Notes: generated by a model not told the origin, from the letters alone. 64,000 bases of DNA from Bacteroidales bacterium UBA5382 (GCA_002409745.1 DHOU01000013.1:1-64000); one strand, 5' to 3'; positions 36,532 to 45,642 are shown, numbered from the stretch's first letter. A program made the numbers and translations.

Positions 36532-37251
36532 GCATTCATAGGCAATCTTCATCAAGTCGGGCGGAGCCGTTAATGCGAGACGGCATAAGAATCCCCGGAC
36601 CTTACTCTCCTGCGGGGTTCCGGTTTTGATGGTAATCAGCACCGGTTTGGCCTTCGACAACAACCGTACGGCGATCGCAACATCCTCTTGCGGATATATT
36701 TCTCTCGTAAAAGCATGGTATTTACTTATCAAATTCATTTGAATAAGTGACGGAGCGGATGAATGGTCGGGCGCAACATACGTTATCCGCCTTGCGTCGT
36801 CTCTATTCGCCAGACAAATAGGCGACAATGTTTCGAAAGCCATTGTACCGGTATAATCGGGCGGAGGCACCAGCGAGACTTGCTGCACTTCAAATCGCAT
36901 GACGGCTTCGCGATTTCCGACTTCCAACGATTGGTCATGAAAAAGACCTTGTATAAATTCCGCCGTGCTGTTTTCGGGAAGAAACGAAATGTACCATTCG
37001 ACATATTCCGACAACACCTCCATAAACCGTCCTTTTATAAGATATTGAGGGACGTAGAAACGCGAATAGGTAAACAAACGAAAGCGCTTTCCACTCTCAT
37101 CCTCAAAGCCATTATTGTGCAGCCAGGCACTGAACGCACGGTTGGTATTCGCCAGCACGCGATAAATGACGGCGCTTTGCTCGTATTGATAATTAAGCGG
37201 CAACAACCGCCCTGAAGAACGGGCTACACGAAGGGTTAACTTAAATCTCAT
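36454..37251 (-). CDS. cas6: Cas6-family CRISPR RNA endoribonuclease, orphan
   Basis: This 265-residue protein has the two ferredoxin-like halves of Cas6, which cuts CRISPR transcripts within repeats. The N-terminal half has YRVLANTNRAFSAWLHNNGF with a His near residue 44 that may be catalytic. The C-terminal glycine-rich loop reads GLGVKNSIGFGMVKAVEYP (about 241-259), the family hallmark. No other cas gene and no CRISPR array lie in the window. The gene is flanked by a microsatellite upstream and the 21-bp periodic array downstream, which runs into its 3' end. It may serve a CRISPR locus elsewhere or be a remnant. Confidence 0.85.
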   Translation of the reverse strand: MRFKLTLRVARSSGRLLPLNYQYEQSAVIYRVLANTNRAFSAWLHNNGFEDESGKRFRLFTYSRFYVPQYLIKGRFMEVLSEYVEWYISFLPENSTAEFIQGLFHDQSLEVGNREAVMRFEVQQVSLVPPPDYTGTMAFETLSPICLANRDDARRITYVAPDHSSAPSLIQMNLISKYHAFTREIYPQEDVAIAVRLLSKAKPVLITIKTGTPQESKVRGFLCRLALTAPPDLMKIAYECGLGVKNSIGFGMVKAVEYPINDVGG

Positions 37252-37274
37252 GAGCTAATTTTCCATTTTCCAAT

Positions 37275-37363
37275 TCGCTAATCTGCTAATTTACTAATCT
37301 GCTAATTTGCTAATTTGCTAATTTGCTAATTTGCTAATTTGCTAATTTGCTAATTTGCTAATT
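37275..37363. repeat. 8-bp microsatellite GCTAATTT between cas6 and der
   Basis: Seven perfect GCTAATTT units run from 37301 to 37356, with a partial eighth and several decayed units just before. It fills nearly the whole cas6-der gap. Copy number is likely variable. Confidence 0.9.
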
Positions 37364-37366
37364 ATA

Positions 37367-38680
37367 TTACTTCTCCCTGAAAAACACATTTATCGGCGTA
37401 CCGGTAAAACTCCAATTTTCGCGCATCCGGTTTTCGAGGAAACGCTTATACGGTTCTTTCACCCATTGCGGTAAGTTGCAGAAGAAAACGAATGTCGGCA
37501 CCGCGGTATTGGGCAATTGCGTAATATATTTTATCTTAATATATTTTCCTTTGTTGGCAGGCGGCGGCGTCCGCTCGATCAAGGGCAGAAGAACCTCGTT
37601 GAGTTTACTCGTAGGAATCTTTCGCTTGCGGTTCTGATATACCTCTTTGGCCACATCCATCACCTTCAGGATACGCTGCTTGGTAAGCGCCGACCCGAAA
37701 ATGATCGGGAAATCGACAAAAGGCGCCAACCGCTCGCGAATTGCATTCTCGAACATTTGAACAGCCGTGTTGGTCTTGTCCTCTACCAAATCCCATTTAT
37801 TCACTAAAACGACTAACCCTTTCCGATTCTTTTGTAGAATGGAGAAAATATTCAAATCCTGACTTTCGATACCTCGTGTAGCATCGACCATGAGAATACA
37901 GACATCGGCCTCTTCGATGGCTCGGATCGACCGGATCACCGAAAAGTATTCCATATCTTCCGTCACCTTTCCTTTTTTACGGATGCCTGCCGTGTCAATC
38001 AGGTAAAAGTTCATATTGAATTTATCATAACGCGTATAAATCGAATCGCGCGTAGTACCGGCAATATCCGTCACGATATTCCGTTTCTCATCGAGCAAGG
38101 CGTTTATGATAGACGATTTTCCCACATTGGGGCGTCCTACGACAGCGAACTTAGGGATATCCTCCAACTCATCTTCGGGCATTTCCTTCGAGAACAGACT
38201 CACGACACGATCGAGCAAATCGCCCGTTCCCGAACCGTTAATCGCCGAAATGGCATACGGATCGCCCAATCCCAACGAGTAAAACTCCGCCGATTGATAT
38301 CCGATCGAATAATTGTCGGACTTATTCGAAACGATGACCACCGGCTTGCCCGATTTGCGCAAAATATCGGCGACACTCGAGTCAAGGTCGGTAAGTCCGT
38401 TCATCACATCCACCACAAACAGGACCACATTCGCTTCTTTAATAGCTATATCGACTTGTTTATTGATTTCATCCTCCATCACGTCCTCCGAATTGACCAC
38501 CCAACCGCCTGTATCGATCAACGAAAACTCTTGTCCGTTCCATTGCACTTTACCGTAAAGACGGTCGCGCGTGGTACCCGCCTCGTCGGTCACAATGGCT
38601 TGACGGCTTTGCGTCAACCGGTTGAACAACGTTGATTTCCCCACATTGGGGCGTCCTACTATAGCTACTAAATTACTCAT
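37367..38680 (-). CDS. der: Ribosome-assembly GTPase Der (EngA)
   Basis: Der is an essential GTPase for 50S ribosome maturation. The 437-residue protein has two tandem G domains, each with GRPNVGKS (about 8-15 and 181-188), DTGG or DTAG switch motifs and NKxD (NKSD, NKWD), and a C-terminal KH-like domain (about 350-437). Length and order are canonical. It is downstream of era on the same strand; the gap between them is filled by short repeats. Confidence 0.97.
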   Translation of the reverse strand: MSNLVAIVGRPNVGKSTLFNRLTQSRQAIVTDEAGTTRDRLYGKVQWNGQEFSLIDTGGWVVNSEDVMEDEINKQVDIAIKEANVVLFVVDVMNGLTDLDSSVADILRKSGKPVVIVSNKSDNYSIGYQSAEFYSLGLGDPYAISAINGSGTGDLLDRVVSLFSKEMPEDELEDIPKFAVVGRPNVGKSSIINALLDEKRNIVTDIAGTTRDSIYTRYDKFNMNFYLIDTAGIRKKGKVTEDMEYFSVIRSIRAIEEADVCILMVDATRGIESQDLNIFSILQKNRKGLVVLVNKWDLVEDKTNTAVQMFENAIRERLAPFVDFPIIFGSALTKQRILKVMDVAKEVYQNRKRKIPTSKLNEVLLPLIERTPPPANKGKYIKIKYITQLPNTAVPTFVFFCNLPQWVKEPYKRFLENRMRENWSFTGTPINVFFREK

Positions 38681-38682
38681 AT

Positions 38683-38775
38683 TATTGTCTAATTGTCTAA
38701 TGTCTAATGTCTAATGTTCAGTCTCCAGCCTCCAGCCTCCAGTCTCCAGCCTCCAGTCTTTCGGTCTACAGTCTT
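38683..38775. repeat. 7-bp microsatellites TCTAATG and CTCCAGC/T between der and era
   Basis: About four TCTAATG-type units are followed by about six CTCCAGC or CTCCAGT units and decayed copies. Nearly the whole gap consists of these repeats. No promoter or terminator is visible. Confidence 0.85.
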
Positions 38776-39669
38776 TCAGTCCAGCTTGTATCCGAATGTT
38801 TTGAGCATATTGTCTCGGTTTCGCCAGTCTGGTTCGACTTTGACATATAGCTGAAGAAAGACTTTTTTCTCGAAAAAGCGCTCGATATCCTTACGAGCTT
38901 CGGTTCCCAGTTTTTTCAATGCCGCTCCCTTGTGCCCTATGACGATGCCTTTTTGCGTTTCGCGTTCAACCATCACAATTGCACGGATGCGAAGGATATC
39001 GGGTTCGTCTTTAAACTCTTCCACGACGATCTCCATCGAATACGGCACTTCTTTTTGATAATACAGCAAGGCCTTTCCTCGGATAATTTCGGTAACGAAA
39101 AAGCGTGCCGGTTTATCGGTCAACGCATCTTTTTCGAAATACGGAGGCGATTCGGGAAGCAACTCCATCACCCGTTGTTTCACCCGGTCGATACCGAAAT
39201 TATTCAATGCCGATATGGGATAAATCTCGGCTCGGGGCAGCAAGTCACTCCAACGTTCGACCATCTTTTCGAGTTCTTCCTGATTACTCTGGTCTATTTT
39301 ATTGATAAGCAACAATACGGGCGTCTCCGTCCGTTGCACTTTCGACAGGAAGTCATCGTTTTTGTCAATCGTCTCCACCACATCCGTCACATAGAGCAAC
39401 ACATCGGCATCGTCGAGAGCCGAAAGCGAAAAACGCAGCATCGATTCCTGCAATTTATAATTCGGGCGCAGTACGCCGGGCGTGTCGGAATACACAATTT
39501 GATATTCCGGTGCGTTTACAATACCGATAATGCGATGACGGGTAGTCTGTGCCTTCGCGGTAATGATGGAAATCTTTTCACCCACCAGCCGGTTCATCAA
39601 TGTTGATTTACCGACGTTGGGGTTTCCCACAATATTTACAAATCCGGAACGATGTTTTTTTTCCTCCAT
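38776..39669 (-). CDS. era: GTPase Era
   Basis: Era is a membrane-associated GTPase that binds the 16S rRNA 3' end and helps 30S assembly. I choose the start at 39669 (297 residues, MEEKKHRSGFVNIVGNPNVG), as in other Bacteroidales; a Met at 39681 overlaps the upstream toxin stop as ATGA and would add four residues. The G domain has GNPNVGKST, DTPG and NKID. The C-terminal KH domain carries GIVIGHKGAALKKLGTEAR. The gene is directly preceded by a toxin-antitoxin pair, an unusual neighbour for an essential gene. Confidence 0.96.
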   Translation of the reverse strand: MEEKKHRSGFVNIVGNPNVGKSTLMNRLVGEKISIITAKAQTTRHRIIGIVNAPEYQIVYSDTPGVLRPNYKLQESMLRFSLSALDDADVLLYVTDVVETIDKNDDFLSKVQRTETPVLLLINKIDQSNQEELEKMVERWSDLLPRAEIYPISALNNFGIDRVKQRVMELLPESPPYFEKDALTDKPARFFVTEIIRGKALLYYQKEVPYSMEIVVEEFKDEPDILRIRAIVMVERETQKGIVIGHKGAALKKLGTEARKDIERFFEKKVFLQLYVKVEPDWRNRDNMLKTFGYKLD

Positions 39670-39677
39670 AAAATGTA

Positions 39678-39949
39678 TCATTTATCGTTGTAATGTCCGT
39701 AAACTGAGAGAACAAGTATTTCATTGGCGTCATCATCTATTCGATAGATAATTCGATGCTCTCTATCAATTCTACGCGACCAAGTGCCCTCTTTATAATA
39801 TTTCAGTTGCTCTATTTGACCTATACCGGTACGTGGATGCTCGGCTATATCTTTAAGTAACACTTTCAACTTCAAAATAGCTTCGGGCACTTTTTTTCCA
39901 ACTTTTTCAGGCTTTTATTGGCTTCTCCCGAAAACACTATTCGGTACAC
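39678..39949 (-). CDS. YoeB/Txe-type toxin, reading frame broken at an A7 run
   Basis: The C-terminal part (39678-39890) reads like the YoeB mRNA-interferase core, with GTWSRRIDREHRIIYRIDDD close to YoeB FWSRRITEEHRLVY. The N-terminal part lies in the next frame, from a GTG at 39949: VYRIVFSGEANKSLKKLEKK. The two join only if the ribosome shifts -1 at A AAA AAG (39896-39890), giving about 91 residues, normal for the family. Without the shift, translation stops after about 25 residues. The run may be a programmed slippery site, a phase-variable tract, an inactivating loss of one A, or a sequence error. The gene overlaps the antitoxin by 13 bp. Confidence 0.75.
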
Positions 39950-40185
39950 AACAATCTATCAATGAAAGTGTCAATACTTTCTTCCGGATTTTGCTTAATA
40001 ACCCTTCCTCTTTTTACATCTTCAATAGAACGATCTATCCTGGCGAAAAATTCTTCTTTATTCGTTTCAGAAGAGTTGTCTTCTTTTATCTCTCTTATCT
40101 CCACAAAAGAGAGTTTTTCAAGATACTCAAGAAGCGCTTGGGCTTCTTTTTCCCTTTTATCTATTTTCAATGTGATTATTGTCAT
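39937..40185 (-). CDS. Antitoxin of the YoeB-type pair
   Basis: This 82-residue charged protein starts MTIITLKIDKREKEAQALL and ends ESIDTFIDRLLCTE. It has the size, position and 13-bp overlap with the toxin expected of a RelB/YefM-like type II antitoxin: an N-terminal DNA-binding or dimer region and an acidic, helical C-terminal toxin-binding part. A minus-strand -7 box TATCTTTG (40205-40212) lies 20 bp before the start. I cannot assign a named family from the sequence alone. Confidence 0.7.
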   Translation of the reverse strand: MTIITLKIDKREKEAQALLEYLEKLSFVEIREIKEDNSSETNKEEFFARIDRSIEDVKRGRVIKQNPEESIDTFIDRLLCTE

Positions 40186-40204
40186 TTGCTTTCCGTTTTC
40201 CGGA

Positions 40205-40212
40205 CAAAGATA
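40205..40212 (-). promoter_or_regulatory. Bacteroidota -7 box for the YoeB-type pair
   Basis: CAAAGATA on the plus strand is TATCTTTG on the minus strand, matching TAnnTTTG, 20 bp before the antitoxin start. No well-spaced TTTG -33 box is visible. Confidence 0.5.
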
Positions 40213-40280
40213 CTACTTTTCCTCTGTAAAATAACGGTAAAGACACTAATTTATATACTTTTGGACAAAAGCCAGCATCT

Positions 40281-40345
40281 TTTGTCCCCTTGTCCCCTTG
40301 TCACTTTGTCACTTTGTCACTTAAGGGTCTCTTTGTCGCGCTATC
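40281..40345. repeat. 8-bp repeats TTGTCCCC and TTTGTCAC
   Basis: Two TTGTCCCC and three TTTGTCAC units with decayed copies fill most of the gap before the DUF3109 stop codon and run into its last codons. Confidence 0.75.
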
Positions 40346-40922
40346 TCCCTGTCTCCTGCTCCAATAATTTCGCCGCTTCGCACACCTCGTTATACCACTC
40401 TTCGCCGAAATAACGGATAAGCGGCTCTTTTAAAAACTGATATACTTTCACCCCTTCCCTTCGTCCGAGTTTGGTTGCCGGCTTGCATATCGACCATCGA
40501 TGATAATTGACCGCGGTAAAATCGTTGTATTTCTGTATCCGGATAGGATATAAATGGCACGATACCGGTTTTTCCACATCGATGCGCCCTTCGCGGTATG
40601 CCTTATCAATAACGCATTTACATACGCCGGCTTCATCGAAATAGGTAAACACGCACTCATCGCGTCCGATAATCGACGTAACCAACTCCCCGTCATAATC
40701 GTTGTAGGCGATTCCCTGCGTACGAATCAGCTCCTGCGCTTTCGGCGAAAGCTCCTCCCAAATAACAGGAAGTATCGCCTTTATCCGGTCATATTCCTCT
40801 TTGGTCAAAGGCGCACCCGACTCGCCGTCCACGCAACATTGTCCTTTACACTTACACAAGTCGCAAATGAAATGTGCCTCAAAAATATCGTCTGATAATA
40901 TCGTATCTTGAATTTGTATCAT
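40341..40922 (-). CDS. DUF3109 family Cys-rich protein
   Basis: I place the start at 40922 (193 residues, MIQIQDTILSDDIF), 13 bp after the upstream gene's stop; longer frames overlap that gene. The protein has a Cys cluster CDLCKCKGQCC near residues 20-30 and further Cys at about 85-95 and 107-126 (ECVF, VCKCV, CHLYP, CKPA), as in DUF3109 and the related YkgJ zinc or iron-sulfur cluster proteins. Function unknown. It is probably co-transcribed with the protease gene. Confidence 0.85.
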   Translation of the reverse strand: MIQIQDTILSDDIFEAHFICDLCKCKGQCCVDGESGAPLTKEEYDRIKAILPVIWEELSPKAQELIRTQGIAYNDYDGELVTSIIGRDECVFTYFDEAGVCKCVIDKAYREGRIDVEKPVSCHLYPIRIQKYNDFTAVNYHRWSICKPATKLGRREGVKVYQFLKEPLIRYFGEEWYNEVCEAAKLLEQETGR

Positions 40923-40935
40923 TATACTAAAAAAA

Positions 40936-41838
40936 TTATGAAGGGTCGGCTTCCTCCGAAGCGCCTTTCCGACGCTTTCCGGACAGGTACCATCGGAAAG
41001 CCCATACCGTAAAGAAAACACTCAACACAGCCCCCACGCCAAAGGTCAGCGATAACGGCATATCGTCCAAATTCGCCGTCCAATCGTCCTCTTTCCGTAA
41101 AAAATATACGACCACTATAACCCCGTTATTGAAAAGATGCATGATAATCGGCACCCACAGGTTACGCGTGTAAAAGAATAAATAGCCCAATAACACCCCC
41201 AGCGCCAATCGCGGAAAAAAGCCGTAAAACTGCATGTGCAGAGCACTGAAAATAAATGCCGACACCCAAACGGCCACATGCCCGTTACCGGCCCATTCTT
41301 CGATGAACTGCTGCAACGCCCCTCGAAAGAACAACTCTTCGGCAACCGCAGCAAGCACAGCCATAATGAGAAAGTTCAGCAAGAACGTCCCGATAGTTTG
41401 CCCCGAAAGCAACCGGTCGGTCGTTTCCATGGCCGAATCTTCCATGGCGCGCATGTACTGTTCGATACCATGCATCGACTCCGGCAAGGTGATTCCCTGG
41501 TTCCATCGAGTTAAAAAAGCCACGAAAGCATACGACAACACATAGACCATCACCGCCAATAGAAAGCCTCTCTCCGCTCCATCCGTTTTCTGAAGCTTCA
41601 AATATCGCAGGGGCTCGCGAGAACTCCATGCCGCAACGGTGTACGCAGGCAGCAGGAACATGCCGGCCGATTGCAAAAAAAGCGTCACATAGAGTACGCC
41701 GGCATCCGCACCGGATAAGTTAAAAATGCGCGAAACGCCTATCGATAATCCGCTCGCCACGAATAATCCGAGGAATGCAAAAAGAAAGAGATAAAACAAT
41801 CTCGACAACGGGGAAGAGCCGGCTAATATTTGCTGCAT
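40936..41838 (-). CDS. CPBP-family intramembrane metalloprotease (CAAX-like)
   Basis: The start at 41838 (ATG, 300 residues) is preferred over a TTG at 41862. The protein has about eight membrane helices and the three CPBP motifs AEELFFRGALQ (EExxxR), SALHMQFYGFFPR (the H of motif 2) and MHLFNNGVI (HxxxN). Members are membrane proteases or immunity-type proteins. Substrate unknown. The -7 box TATCTTTG (41867-41860) lies just upstream on this strand, implying a very short leader. Confidence 0.85.
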   Translation of the reverse strand: MQQILAGSSPLSRLFYLFLFAFLGLFVASGLSIGVSRIFNLSGADAGVLYVTLFLQSAGMFLLPAYTVAAWSSREPLRYLKLQKTDGAERGFLLAVMVYVLSYAFVAFLTRWNQGITLPESMHGIEQYMRAMEDSAMETTDRLLSGQTIGTFLLNFLIMAVLAAVAEELFFRGALQQFIEEWAGNGHVAVWVSAFIFSALHMQFYGFFPRLALGVLLGYLFFYTRNLWVPIIMHLFNNGVIVVVYFLRKEDDWTANLDDMPLSLTFGVGAVLSVFFTVWAFRWYLSGKRRKGASEEADPS

Positions 41839-41859
41839 GTAGTAATGTATTTTACGATG

Positions 41860-41867
41860 CAAAGATA
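41860..41867 (-). promoter_or_regulatory. Bacteroidota -7 box for the CPBP protease operon
   Basis: CAAAGATA on the plus strand gives TATCTTTG on the minus strand, 22 bases before the ATG at 41838. The short distance supports the 41838 start over 41862. Confidence 0.5.
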
Positions 41868-41872
41868 CAAAA

Positions 41873-41935
41873 ATTGATGGAGATTGAAGATGATTGATGA
41901 GAGATTGATGGAGATTGATGGAGATTGAGATAATA
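41873..41935. repeat. 10-bp imperfect repeats ATTGATGGAG
   Basis: About six imperfect ATTGATGGAG/ATTGATGA units lie between the divergent protease and trigger-factor promoters. Confidence 0.8.
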
Positions 41936-41939
41936 TTTT

Positions 41940-41970
41940 TTTGCAGTTTAAAAGAATAACACTAATTTTG
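41940..41970 (+). promoter_or_regulatory. Full Bacteroidota promoter for trigger factor
   Basis: TTTG (41940-41943), a 19-bp spacer and TAATTTTG (41963-41970) match the TTTG-N19-21-TAnnTTTG consensus exactly. It lies 93 bases upstream of the trigger-factor start. Confidence 0.8.
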
Positions 41971-42063
41971 CAGTCTTGTTTTGGAAAAGAGCTTTAAATA
42001 GTTGAAATCAGCAGATTTACATTCCAAACTCACAAAACGAATTAAAAATATATTGACATTCCA

Positions 42064-43554
42064 ATGAAGGTATCACTTAATAAGACTGACGAAGTGAACG
42101 GCGTAATTGCCGTTGAGCTGGAAAAAACCGATTACGAAGGTAAAGTAGAATCATCCTTGAACCAATTCCGCCAAAAAGCGAATATTCCCGGCTTCCGCCA
42201 AGGGAAAGTCCCCAAAGGGCTTATCCGTAAAATGTATGGGAAAGCCGTTCTCGTAGAAGAACTCAACAAGATTTTAAACGATGCTTTAACGAATTATATT
42301 CGTGACAACAAGGTAAAGATATTAGGCGAACCGATGCCCGATGAAAGCGAAGAGAAACAGCCGGATTTGGACAAGGAGGAAACGTTCACGTTTTATTTCG
42401 ATGTAGCTCTTTCTCCCGAATTCGACCTGGCATTTACGAAAAATGACGAAGCCACTTATTATAAGGTGGAGCTCGAAGAGAATTTGCTCGACAAGCAGAT
42501 GGAAGCCTACAAACAAAACTACGGGACATACGTCAATGTGGAAGAACCGGCATTGGACACCGACCTGATCAAGGGTATCCTTACCGAACAGGAAAACGGT
42601 AAGGATAAAGAAAACGGACGCGTCATTGAAAATGCCATCCTGATGCCGTCGTATGTAAAAGACGAAGAAATCAAGCAAAAATTCATCGGCGCCAAAGTAG
42701 GCGACAGCGTCGTTTTCGATCCTAAAATAGCATATAATAATAATGATGCCGAAATTGCCTCGTTGTTGCAAACCATTAAGGAAGATGTAAAAGATATCCG
42801 GTCGGAATTCCGTTTCGACATCAAAGAAGTGACCCGCTACAAAGAAGCCGAAATGAATCAGGAACTTTTCGACAAAGTATTGGGTGAAGGCGCGGCTACC
42901 ACCGAGGAAGAGTTTAAATCGAAAGTAGCGGAAAGTCTCAATAACCAGTTCAAACCCAGCTCCGACAATCTTTTCTTGCAGGAAGCCCGCAAACTGATTC
43001 TCTCGAAAATGGAAGAGGTGCAGCTTCCCGCAGAATTATTTAAACGTTGGTTGCAACGCTCCGAAGAATCGGCAAAATCGTCGCAATTAACCGATGAAAA
43101 CTATCCGCAAGTGCTCGAAGACCTGAAATATATGATTGCACGCGACAAGATTATAAGCGATAACGATATCAAAATTGAAAGTAACGATCTCGAATCGCTG
43201 GCCGAAGAGGTGGCAAAAGCACAATTCACCCAATATGGAATGACCAATGTGCCGGCAGACCTTTTGCAAGGCTACATAAAGAACATGATGGAAAACGAAC
43301 AAACCGTCCGCAACCTTTATGACCGCGCTATTGAAGGCAAACTAATCGATTGGCTGAAAGAAAACATCCAGATAAACGAAAAAGCCGTTTCGTCGGAAGA
43401 CTTCCGCAAACTCTTGGAGGAAATAAACCCCAATCATCACGATCATTCACATGATCACGAGGGGCATTCGCATGATCACGATCACGAGCATGATCACGAG
43501 GGGCATTCGCACGAAGAACAAACGGAAGAAGCAGACCAAGAGCAAAAAGACTAA
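42064..43554 (+). CDS. tig: Trigger factor with His-rich tail
   Basis: This 496-residue ribosome-associated chaperone has the N-terminal ribosome-binding domain with IPGFRQGKVP (about 40-49, the family GFRxGxxP signature), a middle domain that lacks a clear PPIase motif, and a helical C-terminal domain. After about residue 455 an unusual tail follows, alternating His, Asp, Glu and Ser (HDHSHDHEGHSHDHDHEHD), ending acidic. Such tails bind nickel, zinc or copper in other proteins such as SlyD. The tail is encoded by short internal DNA repeats. Its promoter is at 41940-41970. The next genes are clpP and clpX, as in many bacteria. Confidence 0.94.
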   Translation: MKVSLNKTDEVNGVIAVELEKTDYEGKVESSLNQFRQKANIPGFRQGKVPKGLIRKMYGKAVLVEELNKILNDALTNYIRDNKVKILGEPMPDESEEKQPDLDKEETFTFYFDVALSPEFDLAFTKNDEATYYKVELEENLLDKQMEAYKQNYGTYVNVEEPALDTDLIKGILTEQENGKDKENGRVIENAILMPSYVKDEEIKQKFIGAKVGDSVVFDPKIAYNNNDAEIASLLQTIKEDVKDIRSEFRFDIKEVTRYKEAEMNQELFDKVLGEGAATTEEEFKSKVAESLNNQFKPSSDNLFLQEARKLILSKMEEVQLPAELFKRWLQRSEESAKSSQLTDENYPQVLEDLKYMIARDKIISDNDIKIESNDLESLAEEVAKAQFTQYGMTNVPADLLQGYIKNMMENEQTVRNLYDRAIEGKLIDWLKENIQINEKAVSSEDFRKLLEEINPNHHDHSHDHEGHSHDHDHEHDHEGHSHEEQTEEADQEQKD

Positions 43555-43598
43555 CGACGGGGTCGTGTCAAAAGCAGGCCGGAGTTTTTTTCAGAATA

Positions 43599-43630
43599 AT
43601 TGTTCGTTTGGATCATTCATTATATCTTTG
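43599..43630 (+). promoter_or_regulatory. Promoter for clpP-clpX
   Basis: TATCTTTG (43623-43630) matches the -7 consensus; ATTG (43599-43602) sits 20 bp upstream as a near-match -33 box. The start codon of clpP is 87 bases downstream. Confidence 0.65.
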
Positions 43631-43717
43631 TTTGGTAAAATCAAAAATAATTGGCACTTTATTTGCAACCGGTAAAAGAGAGCAATAAAGTAACAAACAG
43701 AATTAACAACTCAATTT

Positions 43718-44392
43718 ATGAATAACGAATTCAGAAAATACGCCACTAAGCATTTAGGAATGAGTGGTTCCAGATTAGACAGTTATATGAACATAACCAG
43801 TCAGGGCGGAGGATACATTTCCCCCACCATTATTGAGGAACGTCAGTTAAACATCGCACAGATGGATGTATTCTCGCGTTTAATGATGGATCGTATTATC
43901 TTTTTAGGCACACAGATAGACGATTACACGGCCAACGTCATCCAAGCCCAATTGCTGTTCTTGGATTCTTCCGACCCCGGAAAAGATATCTCTATCTATA
44001 TTAATTCTCCGGGCGGATCGGTATATGCAGGATACGGCATCTATGACACGATGCAATTTATATCGAGTAACGTATCGACTATTTGCACGGGTATTGCGGC
44101 GTCGATGGCTGCGGTATTGTTGGTATCGGGAACAGCCCAGAAACGTTTCGCCCTTACACACTCGAGGGTAATGATTCATCAACCTCTGGGAGGGGTACAG
44201 GGACAAGCATCCGACATCGAAATCACCGCCCGTGAAATAGCGAAAGTGAAACAAGAACTTTTTTCCATCATCTCGAAGCATTCCGGGAAACCGGTAGAGG
44301 ATGTGGCGCGCGATTCGGACCGCGACTTCTGGATGACCGCTTCCGAAGCGAAAGAGTATGGCATGGTGGACGATGTATTGATAAAAAAATAA
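43718..44392 (+). CDS. clpP: ATP-dependent Clp protease proteolytic subunit
   Basis: ClpP is the serine protease chamber that degrades proteins fed by ClpX. The 224-residue protein has the catalytic Ser129 (GIAASMAAV), His154 ([11 protein letters not shown]) and an Asp in the RDSDRDFWM segment. The N-terminus is about 25 residues longer than in E. coli. The clpX gene follows after 8 bp. Confidence 0.97.
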   Translation: MNNEFRKYATKHLGMSGSRLDSYMNITSQGGGYISPTIIEERQLNIAQMDVFSRLMMDRIIFLGTQIDDYTANVIQAQLLFLDSSDPGKDISIYINSPGGSVYAGYGIYDTMQFISSNVSTICTGIAASMAAVLLVSGTAQKRFALTHSRVMIHQPLGGVQGQASDIEITAREIAKVKQELFSIISKHSGKPVEDVARDSDRDFWMTASEAKEYGMVDDVLIKK

Positions 44393-44400
44393 AATATCGA

Positions 44401-45642
44401 ATGGCAAAGAAGGCAAACAGTAGTAATTATTGCAGCTTTTGCGGAAGAAGTGAAAATGAAGTGAATATGCTGATATCCGGAATCTCCGGCTATATCTGCG
44501 ACATGTGCGTCGAACAAGCATATGAGATTGTCAACGAAACATTCAAGAGTTCCGGACATTCGGCGCCCGAAATATCACTCAATTCGCTTCCAAAACCCAA
44601 ACAAATAAAGGAATTTCTCGATCAATACGTTATCGGGCAGGAAAATGCAAAACGTTTCCTGTCGGTAGCCGTATATAATCATTACAAGCGAATTCTTCAG
44701 AAATCGGTAAAAGATGACGTGGAGATTGAGAAATCCAATATTATTATGGTGGGTGCAACAGGTACCGGCAAAACCCTTCTTGCCCGGACAATAGCCAAAA
44801 TACTGCGCGTACCTTTTACGATTGTCGATGCCACGGTGCTCACCGAAGCCGGATATGTGGGAGAAGATATCGAAAGCATTCTTTCGCGGCTGCTTCAGGT
44901 GGCCGATTTCGATGTCGCTTCGGCCGAAAGAGGAATTGTGTTCATCGACGAGATCGATAAAATAGCCCGTAAAAGCGATAACCCCTCCATCACCCGCGAT
45001 GTGAGCGGAGAAGGGGTACAGCAAGGGTTGCTGAAACTTCTGGAAGGCTCAATTGTAAACGTTCCGCCCCAAGGAGGACGCAAGCATCCCGAACAACGGA
45101 TGATCTCCGTCAACACAAAAAACATTCTTTTTATTTGCGGAGGCGCCTTCGACGGTATCGAAAGAAAAATAGCCCAGCGCTTAAATACACGCGTTGTAGG
45201 GTATGCTGCAAGCAATGAGCAAACGACCATCGACCGGAATAATTTGATGAAATACATTACTCCGATGGATTTAAAAACGTTCGGACTGATTCCCGAAATC
45301 ATCGGCCGCTTGCCGATACTTACTTTTTTGGAACCGTTGGACCGGGATGCATTGCTTCGTATTCTTATCGAACCGAAGAACTCCATCGTCAAACAATATC
45401 AGAAGCTTTTCGAGATGGACGGCGTTACACTCACTTTCGATAAGGACGCAAACGAGTATATTGTCGATAAAGCCATCGAGTTCAAGCTGGGTGCGCGGGG
45501 ACTGCGTTCCATCGTCGAAGCCATTATGATGGATGCAATGTTCTCCCTGCCTTCCGAAGAAAAGAAAAAATTGCATATTTCGAGGAAATATGCAATCGAA
45601 CATCTCGAAAAATCCGGATTGCAACACTTAAAAGTGGCATGA
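44401..45642 (+). CDS. clpX: ATP-dependent unfoldase ClpX
   Basis: ClpX unfolds tagged substrates and passes them to ClpP. The 413-residue protein starts with a zinc-binding domain (Cys11, Cys14, Cys33, Cys36). The AAA+ domain has Walker A GATGTGKT (about 118-125), GYVGEDIES, Walker [13 protein letters not shown] and the sensor regions. Length is normal. A weak hairpin ACGGGT / ACCCGT with T-run (45642-45690) may end the clpP-clpX transcript. Confidence 0.97.
   Translation: MAKKANSSNYCSFCGRSENEVNMLISGISGYICDMCVEQAYEIVNETFKSSGHSAPEISLNSLPKPKQIKEFLDQYVIGQENAKRFLSVAVYNHYKRILQKSVKDDVEIEKSNIIMVGATGTGKTLLARTIAKILRVPFTIVDATVLTEAGYVGEDIESILSRLLQVADFDVASAERGIVFIDEIDKIARKSDNPSITRDVSGEGVQQGLLKLLEGSIVNVPPQGGRKHPEQRMISVNTKNILFICGGAFDGIERKIAQRLNTRVVGYAASNEQTTIDRNNLMKYITPMDLKTFGLIPEIIGRLPILTFLEPLDRDALLRILIEPKNSIVKQYQKLFEMDGVTLTFDKDANEYIVDKAIEFKLGARGLRSIVEAIMMDAMFSLPSEEKKKLHISRKYAIEHLEKSGLQHLKVA

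Noticed and set aside
36131..36629. Open plus-strand frames over the 21-bp array as real genes
   Set aside because: They exist because ATTTATTT has no stop in any plus-strand frame. The heptapeptide frame is broken by two stops and two slips, and the frames overlap cas6 antisense.
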